From the NCBI GenBank assembly GCA_021324465.1, contig JAJPJB010000026.1:1-64000 (forward strand): a stretch of 64,000 nt of DNA, read 5' to 3'. Positions 17,615 to 28,732 of this stretch are shown piece after piece; within the stretch, counting starts at the first letter, position 1; each line of letters opens with the position of its first letter. Below the pieces are notes generated by a model. The model was not told the DNA's origin. It did not search any database and worked only from the letters and a program-made list of their open reading frames with translations. The position numbers were made by a program, and so were the translations under genes. This DNA comes from Hyphomicrobiaceae bacterium (GTDB taxonomy: Bacteria > Pseudomonadota > Alphaproteobacteria > Rhizobiales > Xanthobacteraceae).

Positions 17615-18121
17615 GTGGCGCGCAACACAAAAAGGCTTTCGCACCTGGGCTCTCGCGGCGAAGCGCGCATGGTCGACGTGTCGGCCAAGCCCGTCAGCGC
17701 GCGCGTCGCCGTGGCTGAGGGCCTCGTGATCATGCAGGCCAAGACGCTCGACGTCGTGCGCAAAGGTGACGCCAAGAAAGGCGACGTGCTCGGCGTGGCG
17801 CGCGTCGCCGGCATCATGGCGGCCAAGCGCACTCATGAGCTCATCCCGCTCTGCCATCCCCTGCCCCTCTCACAGGTTCAGGTCGACGCCGAGCCCGACG
17901 AAAAGCTTCCCGGCGTCCGAGTGACGGCGCGCGTGAAAGTCGCAAGCCAGACCGGCGTGGAAATGGAGGCGCTCGCCGCTGTTTCGATCGCCTGCCTCAC
18001 CATCTATGACATGGTCAAAGCGGTTGAACGCGGCATGCGCATCGACGGCATCAGGCTCATCGAGAAGAGCGGCGGACGGTCCGGCCATTACCGGGCCAAG
18101 AACTACGGTCAAGACTCGTAA
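17615..18121 (+). CDS. moaC: Cyclic pyranopterin monophosphate synthase
   Basis: A 168-residue enzyme of molybdenum cofactor synthesis that converts the MoaA product to cyclic pyranopterin monophosphate. [19 protein letters not shown] is the family start, and [14 protein letters not shown] and [26 protein letters not shown] carry the active site residues. The start is GTG 17615, four bases after the trpC stop; a Met 22 codons upstream lies inside trpC and is not used. Cotranscription with trp genes and nearness to moeA repeat the arrangement known in Bradyrhizobium-like genomes. Confidence 0.93.
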   Translation: MARNTKRLSHLGSRGEARMVDVSAKPVSARVAVAEGLVIMQAKTLDVVRKGDAKKGDVLGVARVAGIMAAKRTHELIPLCHPLPLSQVQVDAEPDEKLPGVRVTARVKVASQTGVEMEALAAVSIACLTIYDMVKAVERGMRIDGIRLIEKSGGRSGHYRAKNYGQDS

Positions 18122-18331
18122 ATTCGGAGGACAGCCGCTGATCGCTTCGTGCCGTCGATCGCAACGGCTGCAAAGATTCCGAACATATCAGGCTGTCGAG
18201 GGCGCCTTCGGCGCCGCGCAGCGGCTTTGCCCTTGACAGCCTGATGTGATCGGAAAAGGACAGTGGCCGTTGCGATCGACGACCGGTCCTGGGCGCAGCC
18301 AACATGTCGGTCGATCCGCAGAGTCCGAATT
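18121..18331. repeat. Nested palindrome in the moaC-moeA spacer
   Basis: Nearly the whole 247-base spacer folds on itself. From outside to inside: AATTCGGA (18121-18128) pairs with TCCGAATT (18324-18331); GTCGATCGCAACGGC (18154-18168) pairs perfectly with GCCGTTGCGATCGAC (18266-18280); TTCCGA (18177-18182) with TCGGAA (18250-18255); ATATCAGGCTGTC (18185-18197) with GACAGCCTGATGT (18235-18247), one mismatch; and a GGCGCC-TTC-GGCGCC hairpin (18201-18215) sits within. It may be an inserted palindromic element (MITE or RIME-like), an RNA structure that separates moaC from moeA expression, or both. Confidence 0.75.
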
Positions 18332-18368
18332 GGTCCAGCATTTGTGACCCTATTAGACGGAGCAGGTC

Positions 18369-19577
18369 GTGGCGCTGATCTCGGTCGAACAGGCGCTCGC
18401 TCGCGTACTTGAACACGCCGCGCCCTTGCCGGCCGAAAACGTGCCGCTGGTGGAGGCGGACGGACGGGTGCTCGCGACCGAGCTCAAGGCGCTGCGCACG
18501 CAGCCCCCGGCCGATGTCTCGGCCATGGACGGCTATGCGGTACGCGCGGACGATGTCGCCGATGCGCCGGTGCAATTAAAGATCATCGGCGAGGTCGCCG
18601 CCGGCCGGCCGTTCACCACGCCGGTCGGCCCGGGCGAAGCCGCGCGCATTTTTACCGGCGGCGTTGTGCCGGATGGCGCCGATGCGGTCGTGGTTCAGGA
18701 AGTGACCCGGCGTGACGGCGATCGCGTCACCATCCACAAATCAACCGCCAAGGGTCGCCACATCCGCCGTCAAGGCCTGGATTTCCGGCAAGGCGACACG
18801 GCCTTTGTTGCAGGCCATCGGCTGCGCCCGCGCGATCTTGCGCTCGCTGCCAGCATGAATCATCCGCACCTGCCCGTGCATCGGAGGCCCAAAATGGCCC
18901 TGTTCGCCACGGGCGATGAGCTTGTGCCGCCTGGCTGCGAAGCGGGTCCCGGGCAGATCGTCTATTCGAACGGCTTTGCCCTTGCCGCGCTGGCGCGCAA
19001 GGAAGGGGCCGAAGTCATCGACCTCGGCTTGGTCCCCGATCGACTGACGGAGACCATTGCGGCGGTCCGCAAAGCGCGCGAGCGCGGCGCCGACATTCTC
19101 GTCACCACCGGCGGCGCCTCGGTCGGCGAATACGATCTGGTACAAAAGGCCTTCGCCGCCGAAGGCATGGATCTGTCGTTCTGGAAGATCGCGATGCGGC
19201 CCGGCCGGCCGCTGATGCACGGCCGGCTCGGCGCGATGCATGTGCTCGGCCTGCCCGGCAATCCGGTCTCCTCCTATGTATGCGCGTTCCTCTTTTTGGT
19301 GCCGCTCATCCGTCGCATGAGCGGACGGCGCGATCTGACCGCGCCAACCGAGTCGGCCGTGCTCGGCGCCGACCTTCCGCAGAATGATGAGCGTGCGGAT
19401 TATTTGCGCGCGACCGTGACGAAGGGGACGGACGGAACGGTCGCGACTGCACTGCCGATCCAGGACAGTTCCATGATGGCGGTCCTGTCCAAGGCGGATT
19501 GCCTCATTGTGCGAGAGCCTTATGCGCCACCGGCGCGCACTGGAAGCATCTGCCGTATCGTTAAATTGGAGCGTTAA
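18369..19577 (+). CDS. moeA: Molybdopterin molybdotransferase
   Basis: A 402-residue enzyme that inserts molybdate into adenylylated molybdopterin. SAMDGYAVRADD near residue 50 is the N-terminal signature, IFTGGVVPDGADAVVVQE the second domain, ATGDELVPPG the MPT-binding part, TTGGASVGEYDLV the core MoaB-like motif, and LPGNPVSSYVCAFLF the C-terminal signature. GTG 18369 is preceded by GGAG. It follows moaC across the structured spacer, and the next gene on the strand is lexA. Confidence 0.95.
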   Translation: MALISVEQALARVLEHAAPLPAENVPLVEADGRVLATELKALRTQPPADVSAMDGYAVRADDVADAPVQLKIIGEVAAGRPFTTPVGPGEAARIFTGGVVPDGADAVVVQEVTRRDGDRVTIHKSTAKGRHIRRQGLDFRQGDTAFVAGHRLRPRDLALAASMNHPHLPVHRRPKMALFATGDELVPPGCEAGPGQIVYSNGFALAALARKEGAEVIDLGLVPDRLTETIAAVRKARERGADILVTTGGASVGEYDLVQKAFAAEGMDLSFWKIAMRPGRPLMHGRLGAMHVLGLPGNPVSSYVCAFLFLVPLIRRMSGRRDLTAPTESAVLGADLPQNDERADYLRATVTKGTDGTVATALPIQDSSMMAVLSKADCLIVREPYAPPARTGSICRIVKLER

Positions 19578-19629
19578 TCGGCGGTTCGCCGGCGCGCTTG
19601 CTTTCTTCACTTCAAATTAAATGGTTGCG

Positions 19630-19659
19630 GAACACATATCGAACGGATAGTGTCCGTTC
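19630..19659 (+). promoter_or_regulatory. LexA (SOS) box of lexA
   Basis: GAAC-ACATATC-GAAC at 19630-19644 is an exact match to the alphaproteobacterial SOS box GAAC-N7-GAAC (GTTC-N7-GTTC on the other strand). The second GAAC begins an inverted repeat with TCCGTTC (GAACGGA 19641-19647, TCCGTTC 19653-19659). It lies 81 bases upstream of the lexA start, as expected for autorepression. Confidence 0.85.
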
Positions 19660-19724
19660 ATGATTTGTTTCGGCCGCAAGGTACTCCTTATCGGGAACCT
19701 TGCCGTGCAGGGGAGAAAGCGCCG

Positions 19725-20426
19725 ATGCTGACCCGCAAGCAAGCAGAGCTCTTGCGTTTTATCCATGAACGCCTCAAGGAGGCAGGCGTCCCGCCGTCCT
19801 TCGACGAGATGAAGGATGCACTCGACCTGCGCTCAAAGTCGGGCATTCACCGCCTGATCACCGCGCTCGAGGAGCGTGGCTTTATCCGCCGCCTGCCCAA
19901 TCGTGCGCGCGCCATCGAGGTGATCAAGCTTCCCGAATCGGTCTCGCACGGCATTGCCGCCGGCCGCTCGCGCGGCTTCACGCCAAGCGTCATCGAAGGC
20001 AATCTCGGCCGGGTGCGAACGGCCTCTGAAGACGAGGGCGGGCGCCCGGTCGCCGTGCCCGTGATGGGGCGCATTGCCGCCGGCACGCCGATCGAGGCGA
20101 TCCAGACGCGCAGCCACACCATCAATATGCCGCCCGATCTGTTGAGCTCCGGCGAGCACTTTGCGCTAGAAGTGCGCGGCGATTCGATGATCGAGGCCGG
20201 CATTCTCGACGGCGACATCGCTCTGCTCAAACGCACCGATGCCGCCGACACCGGCGATATTGTGGTCGCGCTGATCGACGACGAAGAGGCAACGCTCAAG
20301 CGCTTCCGCCGCCGCGGCGCCTCGATCGCGCTCGAGCCCGCCAATGCCGCATACGAAGTGCGCATCCTGCCGCCCAACCGGGTGCGCATTCAGGGCAAAT
20401 TGGTCGGCCTGTTCAGGCGCTACTGA
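19725..20426 (+). CDS. lexA: SOS-response repressor LexA
   Basis: A 233-residue transcription repressor and self-cleaving protease. The N-terminal winged helix ([13 protein letters not shown] ... [20 protein letters not shown]) binds GAAC-N7-GAAC operators. The cleavage site is Ala119-Gly120 (RIAAGTP), the nucleophile Ser154 in [10 protein letters not shown], and the general base Lys192 in EATLKRF. The Met at 19725 gives the standard N-terminus and follows a GGGGAG site; the in-frame start at 19650 would add 25 unlike residues. It is preceded by its own SOS box, and the same box type recurs at 51.5 kb. Divergent in direction from comEC, which it faces at the 3' side. Confidence 0.97.
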   Translation: MLTRKQAELLRFIHERLKEAGVPPSFDEMKDALDLRSKSGIHRLITALEERGFIRRLPNRARAIEVIKLPESVSHGIAAGRSRGFTPSVIEGNLGRVRTASEDEGGRPVAVPVMGRIAAGTPIEAIQTRSHTINMPPDLLSSGEHFALEVRGDSMIEAGILDGDIALLKRTDAADTGDIVVALIDDEEATLKRFRRRGASIALEPANAAYEVRILPPNRVRIQGKLVGLFRRY

Positions 20427-20563
20427 GCGCGACCGTCTTCAGATCAGACCGAGCGACCTGCGCTGTTGTCCGATGCGGCCTTTTTGAGCGCGGTATTGCG
20501 CGGTTCGGTCACGGCTTGCGTGATTTCGCCGATCTCGCCGCGCCGCACTGCGCCCTCGCGGCA

Positions 20564-22885
20564 CTATTGATCGGCCTCGACATCCTCGGGCTGCGGCGTC
20601 GCGTCGCGCAAGGACCCGATCGGCACAACGGCATTCGCATCGGGGTGTGGAGGCGCGGGCGACCACGGCCGATCGAAGCCGGCCGGGCGGGCCGACTCGA
20701 TCAAAAAGCCGTCGGCGGTGCGACGTAGCGCCAGCGCCCCGCGCTGCCGCCACAGGTCGCGGTCGATCACGATTGCGGCACAGCCGGTCGGCGCCGGCCG
20801 CATTGCCACGACGAGGACGGCCTGCCGGCAATCGTCTTCAAACGCATCCGGCGCCATCGCATAAGCGACCAGAGCGCCATCGGCCAGCCTGCCGACGCAC
20901 CCCGACCGATCGCACGCAATGCCCTGCCCGAGCGAGCCGTCATGGACGTCGCGCTCGTCGGCGTCGGCAGCGAGCCACTCGCGCATCGCAAATGTGTCGG
21001 CGCCGGTATGGTGGAAGGCGAGCCGGCCATCTCCGCCCCGCAGGGCGAAGCTGCGGCCATCATTGGCAATCAGGACGTCCGGCGAGGGAACGCGCGCGGC
21101 CCAGACGCTGGCCAGAACTGCCAGGACCACGCCGCTCCACCGCAGCGGCGTCTTCAACAAGCCCAACAGAAGCAACCCTGCCGTGGCGAGCAGCAGCGGG
21201 CCGGCACCGAACGACGATACGCGCCCGAAGGCGCCGGGCAGGCTCGCCACCCACTGAGCCACGCCGTCCATCCACTCGATGCCATAGCCCATCTGCCGCC
21301 AGCATTCGGCGTCGAAGCCGAACGGCATCATGACGACGCCCAGAATGCCCATCGGCATGACCCAGGCGGAAACGACCGGCATTGCCAGGAGATTGGCGAG
21401 AACGCCATAGGGCGCGATGCGGTGGAAATGATAGGCGGCATAGGGCGTGGTCGCCAGGCCCGCGAGCAGCGAGGCCAAAGTGAGCGCGATGATTTCATTG
21501 ATGCCCCACAGCGCGGCGCGCGCGCCCCACCAGCTGTCGGCGTTGGAGCGCAGCCGGAGGCTGCCTTTCTCATAACCGGCGATCAGCGCCAAGGTCGCCG
21601 CAAAGGACATCTGGAAGCTTGGATGCACGACTGCTTCGGGCGCAAACGAGAGCACGACCAGTGCCGCGATGGTGAGCGTGCGCATGGTAACAGTCGGACG
21701 ATCAAACAAGACACCGACCAGGACGACGGCGATCATGATGAAGGAGCGTTGCGTGGCGACCTGATTGCCTGACAGCAACAGATAGAATGCAGTCACGATC
21801 AGCGCGGCTGCGGCCGCCCATTTTTTAATCGGCGCGCGGTCGGCCAGTCCCGGGACCAGCGCCAGGCCGGCGCGGAACACAAAGAAGATCAGACCCGCCA
21901 CCACCGCCATGTGATAGCCGGAGATCGACAGCACGTGGCCGATGCCGGAGACGAACATCGCGTCATAAAGATGCTGGTCGATGGCGTCGCGCCGGCCGTT
22001 GATCAGCATCGCGGCAATTGCGCCGCGATCGCCCGGCAGCACCGCGCGGATGCGAGCATCGATCGCGTCGCGCATCTGCTGAATGAGTGCATCCGCGCGC
22101 GCCCAGACGCCCTGCGTCGCCGGCGGCGTCACGATTTTGATCGGCCCGCGGGCAAAGCCCGAGGCGCCGATGCGTTGGAAAAACAGATCGCGGGCGAAAT
22201 CGTAGGCGCCGGGCTTAAGCGGCTGCAGCGGCGGATCAAGCAGCGCCCTGGTTTCGATGAAGGAGCCTGGCGGCGGCGCCATGCCGCGCTTGACCGACAG
22301 TCGCACGCGAACCGGCCGCTCATCAGCCTGTATGCGCCCGCCATCAAGCCGATCGAGGCGCAGCACAAAACGATCGGTGTGCTGGCTCTCCTCGCGCAGC
22401 TCGACATGGCCCGCGACGGTGACGTTGGAGGCGGCGTGGCGCAGCACCGGGTGCCTGATGAACGCGGTCTTGAGGGTTGCGACCGCAAAGCCTGCCGCCA
22501 TGAGAGCGAGCCCAAGCGCCGCAACAAAGGCCGCATGATGCCGTCGCAGCCACACGGCCAGGCTCGCGCAGGCTGACGCAAGCGCGAGCACCGCCCAGGC
22601 CGCGGGCTCATGATCTGCGGTGAAGTAGAGAATAATGCCGCAGCCATAGGCTACGGCGAGCCACGCAAACAGCCGATCGGCGGCGACCTCATCCGCCGCC
22701 CAGTGCCGCAGCTTGCTCGCGAGAAGAAATTCGGCGCGCGGCCCGGCCAACCCCGGCGCCGCACGCGCACCAGCCCCAGGCCAAGGAAGAGTACCCGGAA
22801 GGGTACCCGGCATGGTACCCGCCTTGGCGCGCGCCCGGTTTTCGCTCTTGCCGCCCTCCGCCACCCGCGCTCCCCATGCGCGCAA
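20564..22885 (-). CDS. comEC: ComEC/Rec2-family DNA uptake channel, without the metallo-beta-lactamase domain
   Basis: A 773-residue polytopic inner-membrane protein of the ComEC family. It begins with a DUF4131-type part (about residues 70-290: two or three helices and an OB-like domain), followed by the competence core with the signature HVLSISGYHMAVVAGLIFF and many helices up to about residue 590. The last 180 residues are soluble but contain no HxHxDH motif, so the nuclease-like MBL domain of Firmicute ComEC is absent. The first 50 residues are a low-complexity Pro/Gly/Ala stretch containing MPGTLPGTLP, so the true start may be the Met at 22813. Function in transformation is inferred from the family. 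Confidence 0.85.
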   Translation of the reverse strand: MRAWGARVAEGGKSENRARAKAGTMPGTLPGTLPWPGAGARAAPGLAGPRAEFLLASKLRHWAADEVAADRLFAWLAVAYGCGIILYFTADHEPAAWAVLALASACASLAVWLRRHHAAFVAALGLALMAAGFAVATLKTAFIRHPVLRHAASNVTVAGHVELREESQHTDRFVLRLDRLDGGRIQADERPVRVRLSVKRGMAPPPGSFIETRALLDPPLQPLKPGAYDFARDLFFQRIGASGFARGPIKIVTPPATQGVWARADALIQQMRDAIDARIRAVLPGDRGAIAAMLINGRRDAIDQHLYDAMFVSGIGHVLSISGYHMAVVAGLIFFVFRAGLALVPGLADRAPIKKWAAAAALIVTAFYLLLSGNQVATQRSFIMIAVVLVGVLFDRPTVTMRTLTIAALVVLSFAPEAVVHPSFQMSFAATLALIAGYEKGSLRLRSNADSWWGARAALWGINEIIALTLASLLAGLATTPYAAYHFHRIAPYGVLANLLAMPVVSAWVMPMGILGVVMMPFGFDAECWRQMGYGIEWMDGVAQWVASLPGAFGRVSSFGAGPLLLATAGLLLLGLLKTPLRWSGVVLAVLASVWAARVPSPDVLIANDGRSFALRGGDGRLAFHHTGADTFAMREWLAADADERDVHDGSLGQGIACDRSGCVGRLADGALVAYAMAPDAFEDDCRQAVLVVAMRPAPTGCAAIVIDRDLWRQRGALALRRTADGFLIESARPAGFDRPWSPAPPHPDANAVVPIGSLRDATPQPEDVEADQ

Positions 22886-22939
22886 ATTTTGCCCATGCTA
22901 CCGTAGCGCGTGGCCCATGGCTAGGCGTGTGGACAAGGC

Positions 22940-24622
22940 TCAACCCGCTGCGGAAACCTTGGCCCAGGTATCGCGCAGCCCGACCGTGCGGTTGAACACA
23001 AGCCGGTCGGGCGAGGAGTCCGGGTCAGGGCAGAAATAGCCCTGCCGCTCGAACTGCACCGGCTCGTTCGACTTGCTCCTCGCCAGCGCCGGCTCCAGGC
23101 GCGCATCCGCGATCACTTCCAAGGAATTCGGGTTGAGCTCGGTGGCGAAATTCGCAACGTCCGGGTCAGGCTGCGTGAACAGCGGATTATAGAGCCGCAC
23201 TTCGGCCGGAACCGAATCCATGGCGGATACCCAGTGCAGGGTCGCCTTGACTTTCCGACCGTCGGGCGCATTGCCGCCCTTGGTCGTCGGATCGTAGACG
23301 CAGCGCAATTCGACGACGTCGCCGGTCGCGTCCTTCACCACCTCGCGGCAGGTGATGAAGTAGGCATAGCGCAGCCGCACCTCGGTGCCCGGCGACAGCC
23401 GGAAGAATTTCTTCGGCGGATTTTCCATAAAGTCGTCGCGCTCGATGAACAGCTCGCGGCAAAAGCGGATGTGCCGCGTGCCGGCCGTCGGGTCCTCCGG
23501 GTGGTTGACGGCTTCGACCTCCTCGCACCGGCCTTCCGGATAGTTTTCGATCACGATCTTGAGCGGCCGCAGGACGGCCATGCGCCGCTGTGCCGTCCTG
23601 TTGAGATGCTCGCGGATGACAAATTCGAACATCCCCACGTCGACGGTCGAGTTGGCTTTGGCGACGCCGATGCGCCTGACGAATTCGCGGATCGCGGCCG
23701 GCGGCACGCCGCGGCGGCGCAAGCCGGCGAGCGTCGGCATGCGCGGATCGTCCCAACCCGCGACATGGCCGCCGCGCACAAGCTCAGTGAGTACCCGCTT
23801 CGACAGCACCGTATGGGTCAGATTGAGGCGGGCGAACTCATATTGACGCGGCTGCGAGGGCACCGGCAGATTTTCGATAAGCCAATCGTAGAGCGGCCGG
23901 TGATCTTCGAATTCAAGCGTGCAGATCGAATGCGTCACGCCTTCGATGGCATCCGACTGGCCGTGGGCAAAGTCATAGCTTGGGTAGATTGTCCATTTTT
24001 TGCCGGTACGCGGATGTTCGGCATGCAGGATCCGGTAGAGCACCGGATCGCGCATGTTGATGTTGCCGGAGGCCATGTCGATCTTGGCGCGCAACACGCG
24101 CGCGCCATTGGGAAACTCACCGGCCCGCATGCGGCGGAACAGATCGAGATTCTCCTCGACGCTGCGGTCGCGGAACGGTGAGTTCGTGCCGGGCTCAGTC
24201 AACGTGCCGCGGGTTGCGCGCATCTCCTCCTGGCTCTGGTCATCGACATAGGCCTTGCCGGTGCGGATCAGGTGCTCGGCCCATTCGTAGAGCTTTTCGA
24301 AATAGTCCGAGGCATAGAAGAGGTTCTCGCCCCAGTCGAAGCCGAGCCAGCGCACGTCGCGCCGGATCGCATCGATATATTCCTGCTCCTCTTTGGTCGG
24401 ATTGGTGTCGTCGAAGCGCAGGTTGCAGTGTCCGCCAAATTCCTCGGCGATGCCGAAATTGAGGCAGATCGACTTGGCATGCCCAATATGCAGATAGCCG
24501 TTCGGTTCGGGCGGAAACCGGGTGACGATGCTCTTGTGGCGACCCGACTCAAGATCGGCACGCACGATGTCGCGGATGAAATCCTGTCCCGCTTCCCGTG
24601 CTTCCTTCTCTACCACCGACAT
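22940..24622 (-). CDS. glnS: Glutaminyl-tRNA synthetase
   Basis: A 560-residue class I synthetase. [16 protein letters not shown] carries the HIGH motif, [16 protein letters not shown] the Gln/ATP site, VLSKR (in [13 protein letters not shown]) the KMSKS-like loop, and [24 protein letters not shown] the tRNA acceptor-binding part, which sets GlnRS apart from GluRS. The C-terminal beta-barrel anticodon domain is complete (to about residue 550), and no YqeY extension follows. ATG 24622 is chosen over GTG 24625. GlnRS is not universal in alphaproteobacteria, where Gln-tRNA is often made by GatCAB; here it sits between comEC and gltX, a position usually without it. Confidence 0.95.
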   Translation of the reverse strand: MSVVEKEAREAGQDFIRDIVRADLESGRHKSIVTRFPPEPNGYLHIGHAKSICLNFGIAEEFGGHCNLRFDDTNPTKEEQEYIDAIRRDVRWLGFDWGENLFYASDYFEKLYEWAEHLIRTGKAYVDDQSQEEMRATRGTLTEPGTNSPFRDRSVEENLDLFRRMRAGEFPNGARVLRAKIDMASGNINMRDPVLYRILHAEHPRTGKKWTIYPSYDFAHGQSDAIEGVTHSICTLEFEDHRPLYDWLIENLPVPSQPRQYEFARLNLTHTVLSKRVLTELVRGGHVAGWDDPRMPTLAGLRRRGVPPAAIREFVRRIGVAKANSTVDVGMFEFVIREHLNRTAQRRMAVLRPLKIVIENYPEGRCEEVEAVNHPEDPTAGTRHIRFCRELFIERDDFMENPPKKFFRLSPGTEVRLRYAYFITCREVVKDATGDVVELRCVYDPTTKGGNAPDGRKVKATLHWVSAMDSVPAEVRLYNPLFTQPDPDVANFATELNPNSLEVIADARLEPALARSKSNEPVQFERQGYFCPDPDSSPDRLVFNRTVGLRDTWAKVSAAG

Positions 24623-24919
24623 CACGCCTTCGTTCCTATCGTCGCCGTCTCGCCCGCTTCGGCCTGGACATCGCGAGCGGGCCCGGATTGAACAGTTTGA
24701 TCGGCTGGGTCAAGCCCAAAGCCGCAGTAACGTCCACAGCACCTGCCCGGCATGTCCCGGGCACGACCCGCGCAATCGAGCACTACCGTGAGCCTGCCCG
24801 CAGATTCGCCGATCGTTTTGATGCTTTGCTGGTTATTTGTGCTAAACGGGCCCACATCCAAGGTGTCCACGGCCGAGCCTGGACCATGAGCTTCGGAAAC
24901 GAGGGATTTACCGTCTGAT

Positions 24920-26368
24920 ATGAGCGTGGTCACCCGCTTTGCCCCCTCGCCCACCGGCTTTCTGCATATCGGCGGGGCGCGCACCGCATTGTTCAACTGG
25001 CTTTATGCGCGCGGCCGCGGTGGCAAGATGCTGCTGCGGATCGAAGACACCGACCGCGAGCGCTCGACCCAGGCCGCGATCGACGCCATCCTCGACGGCC
25101 TGGAATGGCTCGGCATCGTCTGGGACGGCGAGGTCATCTATCAATTTTCGCGCGCCGCGCGGCACCGCGAGGTCGCCGAGAGCCTGCTCGCCAGCGGCCT
25201 TGCTTATCGCTGTTACGCGACGCCGGAAGAGCTCGCGCAGATGCGCGAGGCCGCGCGTCGCGAAGGACGTGCCAAGCTCTATGACGGGCGCTGGCGCGAG
25301 CGCGATCCGAGCGAAGCGCCGCCGGGTGCTAAGCCGGCGATCCGTCTTAAGGCGCCGCTGACCGGCGAGACCGTGATCGAGGATCAAGTGCAAGGCCGCG
25401 TCGTGTGGCAGAACGAGAATCTCGACGATCTCGTGCTGCTGCGCTCCGACGGCACGCCGACGTATATGCTCGCGGTGGTCGTCGACGATCACGACATGGG
25501 TGTCACCCACATCATCCGCGGCGACGACCATCTCACCAATGCGGCGCGGCAGAAGCAGATCTATGATGCGCTCGGCTGGACCGTGCCGGTCATGGCCCAT
25601 ATTCCGCTGATCCATGGGCCGGACGGCTCAAAATTGTCAAAGCGGCACGGCGCGCTCGGCGTCGACGCCTACCGCGCCATGGGCTATCTGCCGGTGGCGC
25701 TGCGCAATTATCTGGTGCGGCTGGGCTGGAGCCACGGCGACCAGGAAATCTTCTCGACCGAAGAGATGATCGCCGCGTTTGATCTGCCGCAGATCGGCCG
25801 CGCGCCCGCGCGGTTCGACTTCGCCAAGCTCGAAAATCTCAATGGGCATTATATTCGCCAGAGCAGCGATACCAACCTGCTCAAGGCGATCGAGGACCTG
25901 CTACCGCATCTGCCGGACGGCGATCGCATCGCCGCAAAGCTCACGCCAACCGTCCGCACGCAATTGCTGGCGGCCATGTCGAGCCTCAAAGAGCGTGCCA
26001 AGACGCTGGTTGATCTGATTGACGGCGCTGGATTCCTGCTGTCCGACCGGCCGATCGCGCTGGACCCGAAGGCACAGGCTTTGCTCACGCCGGAGGCGCG
26101 CGACCTGCTCGGCGATGTGTCGGCCGATCTTGCCCGCGTCGAGCCGTGGACCAGCGAGGGCACCGAGCAGGCGGTGCGCAATTTCGCGGAAGCGCGCGGC
26201 GCCAAGCTCGGCGCGGTGGCCCAGCCGCTGCGCGCCGCTTTGACCGGCCGCACCACCTCGCCCGGCATATTCGAGGTGCTCACCGTGCTCGGCAAGGAAG
26301 AAAGCCTGGCGCGGCTCGCCGACCAGACCCACAATGATCGCCGCGCCGGGCAGCAGAATGCCAGCTGA
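24920..26368 (+). CDS. gltX: Glutamyl-tRNA synthetase
   Basis: A 482-residue class I synthetase charging tRNA-Glu. [25 protein letters not shown] holds the HIGH motif, [12 protein letters not shown] the Glu-binding segment, [20 protein letters not shown] the stem-contact part, and GSKLSKRHG the KMSKS motif. The helical anticodon-binding domain is complete, ending in [25 protein letters not shown]. It is divergent from glnS (297 bases between them) and 184 bases upstream of gltA on the same strand, the usual rhizobial neighbour. Confidence 0.96.
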   Translation: MSVVTRFAPSPTGFLHIGGARTALFNWLYARGRGGKMLLRIEDTDRERSTQAAIDAILDGLEWLGIVWDGEVIYQFSRAARHREVAESLLASGLAYRCYATPEELAQMREAARREGRAKLYDGRWRERDPSEAPPGAKPAIRLKAPLTGETVIEDQVQGRVVWQNENLDDLVLLRSDGTPTYMLAVVVDDHDMGVTHIIRGDDHLTNAARQKQIYDALGWTVPVMAHIPLIHGPDGSKLSKRHGALGVDAYRAMGYLPVALRNYLVRLGWSHGDQEIFSTEEMIAAFDLPQIGRAPARFDFAKLENLNGHYIRQSSDTNLLKAIEDLLPHLPDGDRIAAKLTPTVRTQLLAAMSSLKERAKTLVDLIDGAGFLLSDRPIALDPKAQALLTPEARDLLGDVSADLARVEPWTSEGTEQAVRNFAEARGAKLGAVAQPLRAALTGRTTSPGIFEVLTVLGKEESLARLADQTHNDRRAGQQNAS

Positions 26369-26552
26369 AGGCGGGCGGCACGTCTTTGCCGCATCGGGCC
26401 AACCATGGCGAAGGCGCGCGGAGGCTATTATCTTGCAGTGCAAACGGGGTTGCGCTACGCCAAGGGCGCCGGGTCGAGCCTGCCACTCTCGTTCGATTGG
26501 CCAGTCCGGTCCACGGCGTGTCACCGCCGTTGTTGAATGTCGAGGTACGATC

Positions 26553-27860
<1,308 letters not shown>

Positions 27861-28018
27861 TTTGTTTCGGCCGAGAGGCGCACCCACCGCGACATGGGCC
27901 ACCGGGACTATTGAGCGGGCCACCGCCCGGGCTCGTGCGCTAAAGACGATAATCGCCGTCGCCTTGCCCTTCGCGGTGAAATTCTGTGCCAAATGATGGG
28001 CATTGAAGTTTTGGCGGA

Positions 28019-28645
28019 ATGCGCATGTTGCAGCGGCTGACAGTCATTGCACTTCTTTCCGCCCTCGCCGGCACTCAGGCCGCAGCACAGGATGCCATCG
28101 GCGCAGTCAGCCGCATCCAGGGGGAGGCGAGCGCGACACGCGGTGGAACGACGCGGGCGCTGGGCCTGAACGCGTCCGTGTTTCTCAACGAGGCGGTCTC
28201 GACCGGCGACGCGGCGCGGCTGGAAGTTAGGTTCGCCGACAACACGCGGCTGACGCTTGGCGAGAAAGCCAAGCTGACGCTTGACACTTATGTCTTCAAT
28301 CCTGCCGCGGGCCGCGGAACAATCAAGTTTGCGATGGTCGGGGCCTTCCGGTTTCTGTCAGGCCGGGTAGCGAAGCTCGCCAGTTCCGACGTCAGCGTGA
28401 CGACGCCCGTCGCAACGGTCGGCATCCGCGGCACCGAATTTTGGGGCGGGCCGATCGACGATCAGGCGCTCGGCGTATTCCTGATCCAGGGCGCGGTGAG
28501 CGTATCCAACGCCGCCGGCACACAAATCCTCAGCCAGCCCGGTCAGGGCACCAATGTCGCAACGCCTGGCGCGGCACCCGGGCCGGTCACCTTCTGGCCG
28601 GCGGACAAGGTGAACCGAGCGATTGCGACCGTGACGTTCCGATAG
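28019..28645 (+). CDS. Exported FecR-domain protein
   Basis: A 208-residue protein with a signal peptide (LTVIALLSALAGTQAAAQ) and a FecR-type beta-domain: VSRIQGEASATRGG, LNEAVSTGDAARLEVRFADNTRLTLGEKAKLTLD, GAFRFLSGRVA and TPVATVGIRGTEFW are the typical repeats of this domain. Unlike classical FecR it has no N-terminal anti-sigma region and no transmembrane anchor, and no ECF sigma factor or TonB receptor is adjacent, so it is more likely a free-standing periplasmic or surface protein than a FecI regulator. The two Met at 28019 and 28025 are both possible starts. Confidence 0.8.
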   Translation: MRMLQRLTVIALLSALAGTQAAAQDAIGAVSRIQGEASATRGGTTRALGLNASVFLNEAVSTGDAARLEVRFADNTRLTLGEKAKLTLDTYVFNPAAGRGTIKFAMVGAFRFLSGRVAKLASSDVSVTTPVATVGIRGTEFWGGPIDDQALGVFLIQGAVSVSNAAGTQILSQPGQGTNVATPGAAPGPVTFWPADKVNRAIATVTFR

Positions 28646-28732
28646 ACGCCAGATCTGAACCTTCCGGAGGCCGTCCACCGCCGAAAGGTCGAGAGGCCAT
28701 GGTGCGGTCCAACACGCGCGCCCCCGCCTCTG

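Noticed and set aside
18121-18368. Molybdenum-cofactor riboswitch between moaC and moeA
   Set aside because: The fold is a long nested palindrome rather than the multi-stem Moco motif as I know it, and the symmetric arms fit an inserted palindromic element better. Kept as a repeat.
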